DNA of 64,000 nucleotides from CALNXN01 sp942490645 (GTDB lineage: Bacteria > Pseudomonadota > Alphaproteobacteria > Rhodobacterales > Rhodobacteraceae): NCBI GenBank assembly GCA_942490645.1, contig CALNXN010000002.1, positions 372,001 through 436,000 of the forward strand, given 5' to 3'. A program made the position numbers and the translations under genes. This document shows, piece after piece, positions 62,294 through 64,000 of the stretch (positions are counted from its first letter, which is position 1; the number at the start of each line of letters is the position of its first letter). Under the pieces are notes generated by a model. It did not search any database. It had not been told where the DNA came from and saw nothing but the letters and a program-made list of their open reading frames with translations.

Positions 62294-64000
62294 ATGAACA
62301 TGATTGATACCTCCGCACAGGCAACACCGGTGCCCGCAGTCGAACGCAGACTACTGGACCGAGGTTTGAATCGCTTTCATGCGTTTGAAGCCACCACGCG
62401 AAGCCTTAGATCAGCACTCGAAACTCTGCGCACGCTGGCTGACCCGGCAACGGCAAAACGTGTGGATCGTTTGCTGCGCCAACTCGACACACAAGAACCT
62501 AGCGTGACGATGATCGGACAGATCAAATCCGGGAAAACCTCCTTGGTGAACGCTCTTGTCGGTTATCCCGACTTGCTACCGGCAGACGTAAATCCCTGGA
62601 CCTCGGTGGTGACGTCCTTGCATCTCAACCCGGAAACGCCCGCTTTCGAGAATAAGGCTTCGTTCCAGTTTTTTGACGAAGATGAATGGGATCGGCTGAT
62701 CTCGGGTGGCGGGCGCATCGGTGAACTGGCAAGCCGCGCCGGGGCCGATGACGAGCTGCAGAAAATCCAACGCCAAGTCGCGGAAATGCGGGAGAAATCG
62801 CGCGCACGCCTCGGTCGGAAATTCGAAATCATGCTGGGCCAGAAGCGAGACTATGGATATTTCGACAAAGACTTGATTCAGCGCTACGTCTGCCTTGGAG
62901 ACGTTGACGCCCCAGAAGGCGACCAGCAGGGACGGTTTGCCGATATCACACGCTCGGCAGACCTCGATCTGCAGCGGCCGGGCCTGCCGTTCAAACTGTG
63001 CATTCGCGACACACCGGGTGTCAACGACACCTTCATGATGCGCGAACAGATCACGATCAAATCGATCCGTGACAGTCGTATTTGTGTCGTCGTTCTGTCG
63101 GCACATCAGGCGCTTTCATCTACCGACCTGGCCCTTATTCGGCTGATTTCAAACGTGAAATCCAGAGATGTCATCATCTTCGTAAACCGAATTGATGAAT
63201 TGCAAGACCCGACCGTTCAAATTCCAACGATCGAGAAAAGCATTCGCAACACCCTTGCGCAGCATCAAGGTCCAAGCGATCCGCAGATTATCTTCGGAAG
63301 TGCAATGTGGGCCAGCAAGGCGCTTAAGAACGAGCTGGCCGAGTTGCCAACGCAAAGCGCGAACGCGCTGCTGAATTGGGCCAAGGCATCGCCTCTTGCG
63401 GAGGAAGCCTGCGAGGACGCCGAGGCTTTGGCCTGGGATCTGTCGGGTTTGCCGCAGCTTTTGGATTGCATCGGCGAACGTGTGGAGAATGGCATTGGGG
63501 ATGTGACAGTCCAGCGCATCGCAGAAAGCGCCCTGAACCTTGCAAATGGCCTCATCGCGGCTGACCAGATCGGGCGCGCGCCTGCTGATCTGTCTGAACA
63601 ACCCAATTTCTCAGTCGAAGCGGCACAAAGCGAAGTGTCTCGGATCGCGGACCAAGCACGCAGAGAACTGGCCGCTGAGTTTGATACGATCTTGGCTGGC
63701 TTCACCGCCCGTATTGATCGGGCCCAAACCAGCTTTCTGGAACGCGCCACATCCGCGTTGCTCGTTCACCTCGATAAATACGGCGAGGACAGCCCTTGGA
63801 CATACGACCCCGCAGGTTTGCGCGTCCTTCTCAGCTCCTCCCACAAGGTTCTTGCCGCCAAAAGCAACAGCGCGTTTCAATCAGCGGCCGAAACCTCAGC
63901 CACGTCGATCGCAGCGGTCTACGGTCAAACGTTCGGGGCCAGCGCCGCCGCAATCCAGATCAAGGTTCCGGCACCGCCACGTGTCCCACCGCCTGTGGCT
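62294..64000 (+). CDS. Dynamin-like GTPase, N-terminal 569 residues (runs off the window)
   Basis: Open frame of 569 codons to the right edge, from ATG 62294 with AAGGAGG six bases upstream. GTPase motifs in order: GQIKSGKT (75-82), DTPG (239-242) and VNRIDE with Asn298/Asp301. The region 330-569 is helical, as in the stalk part of bacterial dynamins. The end of the visible part is Pro/Ala-rich. Family members act at membranes in fission, repair or defence. The gene is separated from the previous one by 120 bp. Confidence 0.92.
   Translation, partial: MNMIDTSAQATPVPAVERRLLDRGLNRFHAFEATTRSLRSALETLRTLADPATAKRVDRLLRQLDTQEPSVTMIGQIKSGKTSLVNALVGYPDLLPADVNPWTSVVTSLHLNPETPAFENKASFQFFDEDEWDRLISGGGRIGELASRAGADDELQKIQRQVAEMREKSRARLGRKFEIMLGQKRDYGYFDKDLIQRYVCLGDVDAPEGDQQGRFADITRSADLDLQRPGLPFKLCIRDTPGVNDTFMMREQITIKSIRDSRICVVVLSAHQALSSTDLALIRLISNVKSRDVIIFVNRIDELQDPTVQIPTIEKSIRNTLAQHQGPSDPQIIFGSAMWASKALKNELAELPTQSANALLNWAKASPLAEEACEDAEALAWDLSGLPQLLDCIGERVENGIGDVTVQRIAESALNLANGLIAADQIGRAPADLSEQPNFSVEAAQSEVSRIADQARRELAAEFDTILAGFTARIDRAQTSFLERATSALLVHLDKYGEDSPWTYDPAGLRVLLSSSHKVLAAKSNSAFQSAAETSATSIAAVYGQTFGASAAAIQIKVPAPPRVPPPVA

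Overview
The window reads as a chromosomal segment of a marine alphaproteobacterium of the Roseobacter group (Rhodobacteraceae sensu lato). Supporting signs are moderately high GC, NADP-malic enzyme fused to a phosphotransacetylase-like domain, a Hint-domain protein of the roseobacter type, a VPLPA-CTERM sorting tail, the deo/upp/cdd salvage block, and several beta-oxidation and methylamine-type genes. I see no rRNA, tRNA, CRISPR array, insertion sequence or prophage. The first gene enters from the left edge and the last runs off the right edge.

Layout. 1-8186 (+): a beta-oxidation block with two acyl-CoA dehydrogenases, a GST, a thiolase, a duplicated-domain unknown protein and a FadJ-type multifunctional enzyme, closed by a bidirectional terminator. 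8270-10803 (-): a Hint protein, a sulfotransferase and an EamA exporter. 10867-13610 (+): an acyl-CoA synthetase and a membrane protein resembling an M48 protease without its zinc motif. 13623-19285 (-): an exported protein, then nucleoside salvage (upp, frameshifted deoB, deoA, cdd) ending in a VOC-cupin-cupin protein. 19475-25298 (+): malic enzyme, propionyl-CoA synthetase and a class III nucleotide cyclase, followed by a decayed VPLPA-CTERM gene. 25974-29124 (-): an EEP-family nuclease, an FrhB-like iron-sulfur flavoprotein and NAD kinase. 29350-44128: mostly housekeeping genes (glyA, carB, a FabH-like synthase, arsH, tdk, 2-hydroxyacid dehydrogenase, a CsaA-like protein, proC, a YbjN-like protein) mixed with small unknown exported proteins.

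44299-57432 (-): a long catabolic cluster. Three genes (DMGDH/GcvT-type FAD enzyme, MttB-like methyltransferase, TetR regulator) are followed by a nine-gene run with overlapping or nearly abutting ends: NMT1-type binding protein, ABC ATPase, permease, CodA-type amidohydrolase, FAD-linked oxidase, two flavodoxin-fold oxidoreductases, an isopenicillin-N-synthase-like oxygenase and a creatininase-family amidase. A good intrinsic terminator ends the run. Together they look like import and stepwise breakdown of an N-methylated, pyrimidine-like or amidine-type nitrogen compound. The substrate cannot be read from sequence.

57688-64000 (+), divergent from that cluster: a Ser/Thr kinase with a C-terminal membrane segment, an FHA protein, a PP2C phosphatase, a P-loop GTPase-like protein and a dynamin-like GTPase. 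The kinase, FHA protein and phosphatase form a writer-reader-eraser set physically linked to membrane-type GTPases. This is the best candidate in the window for an undescribed system.
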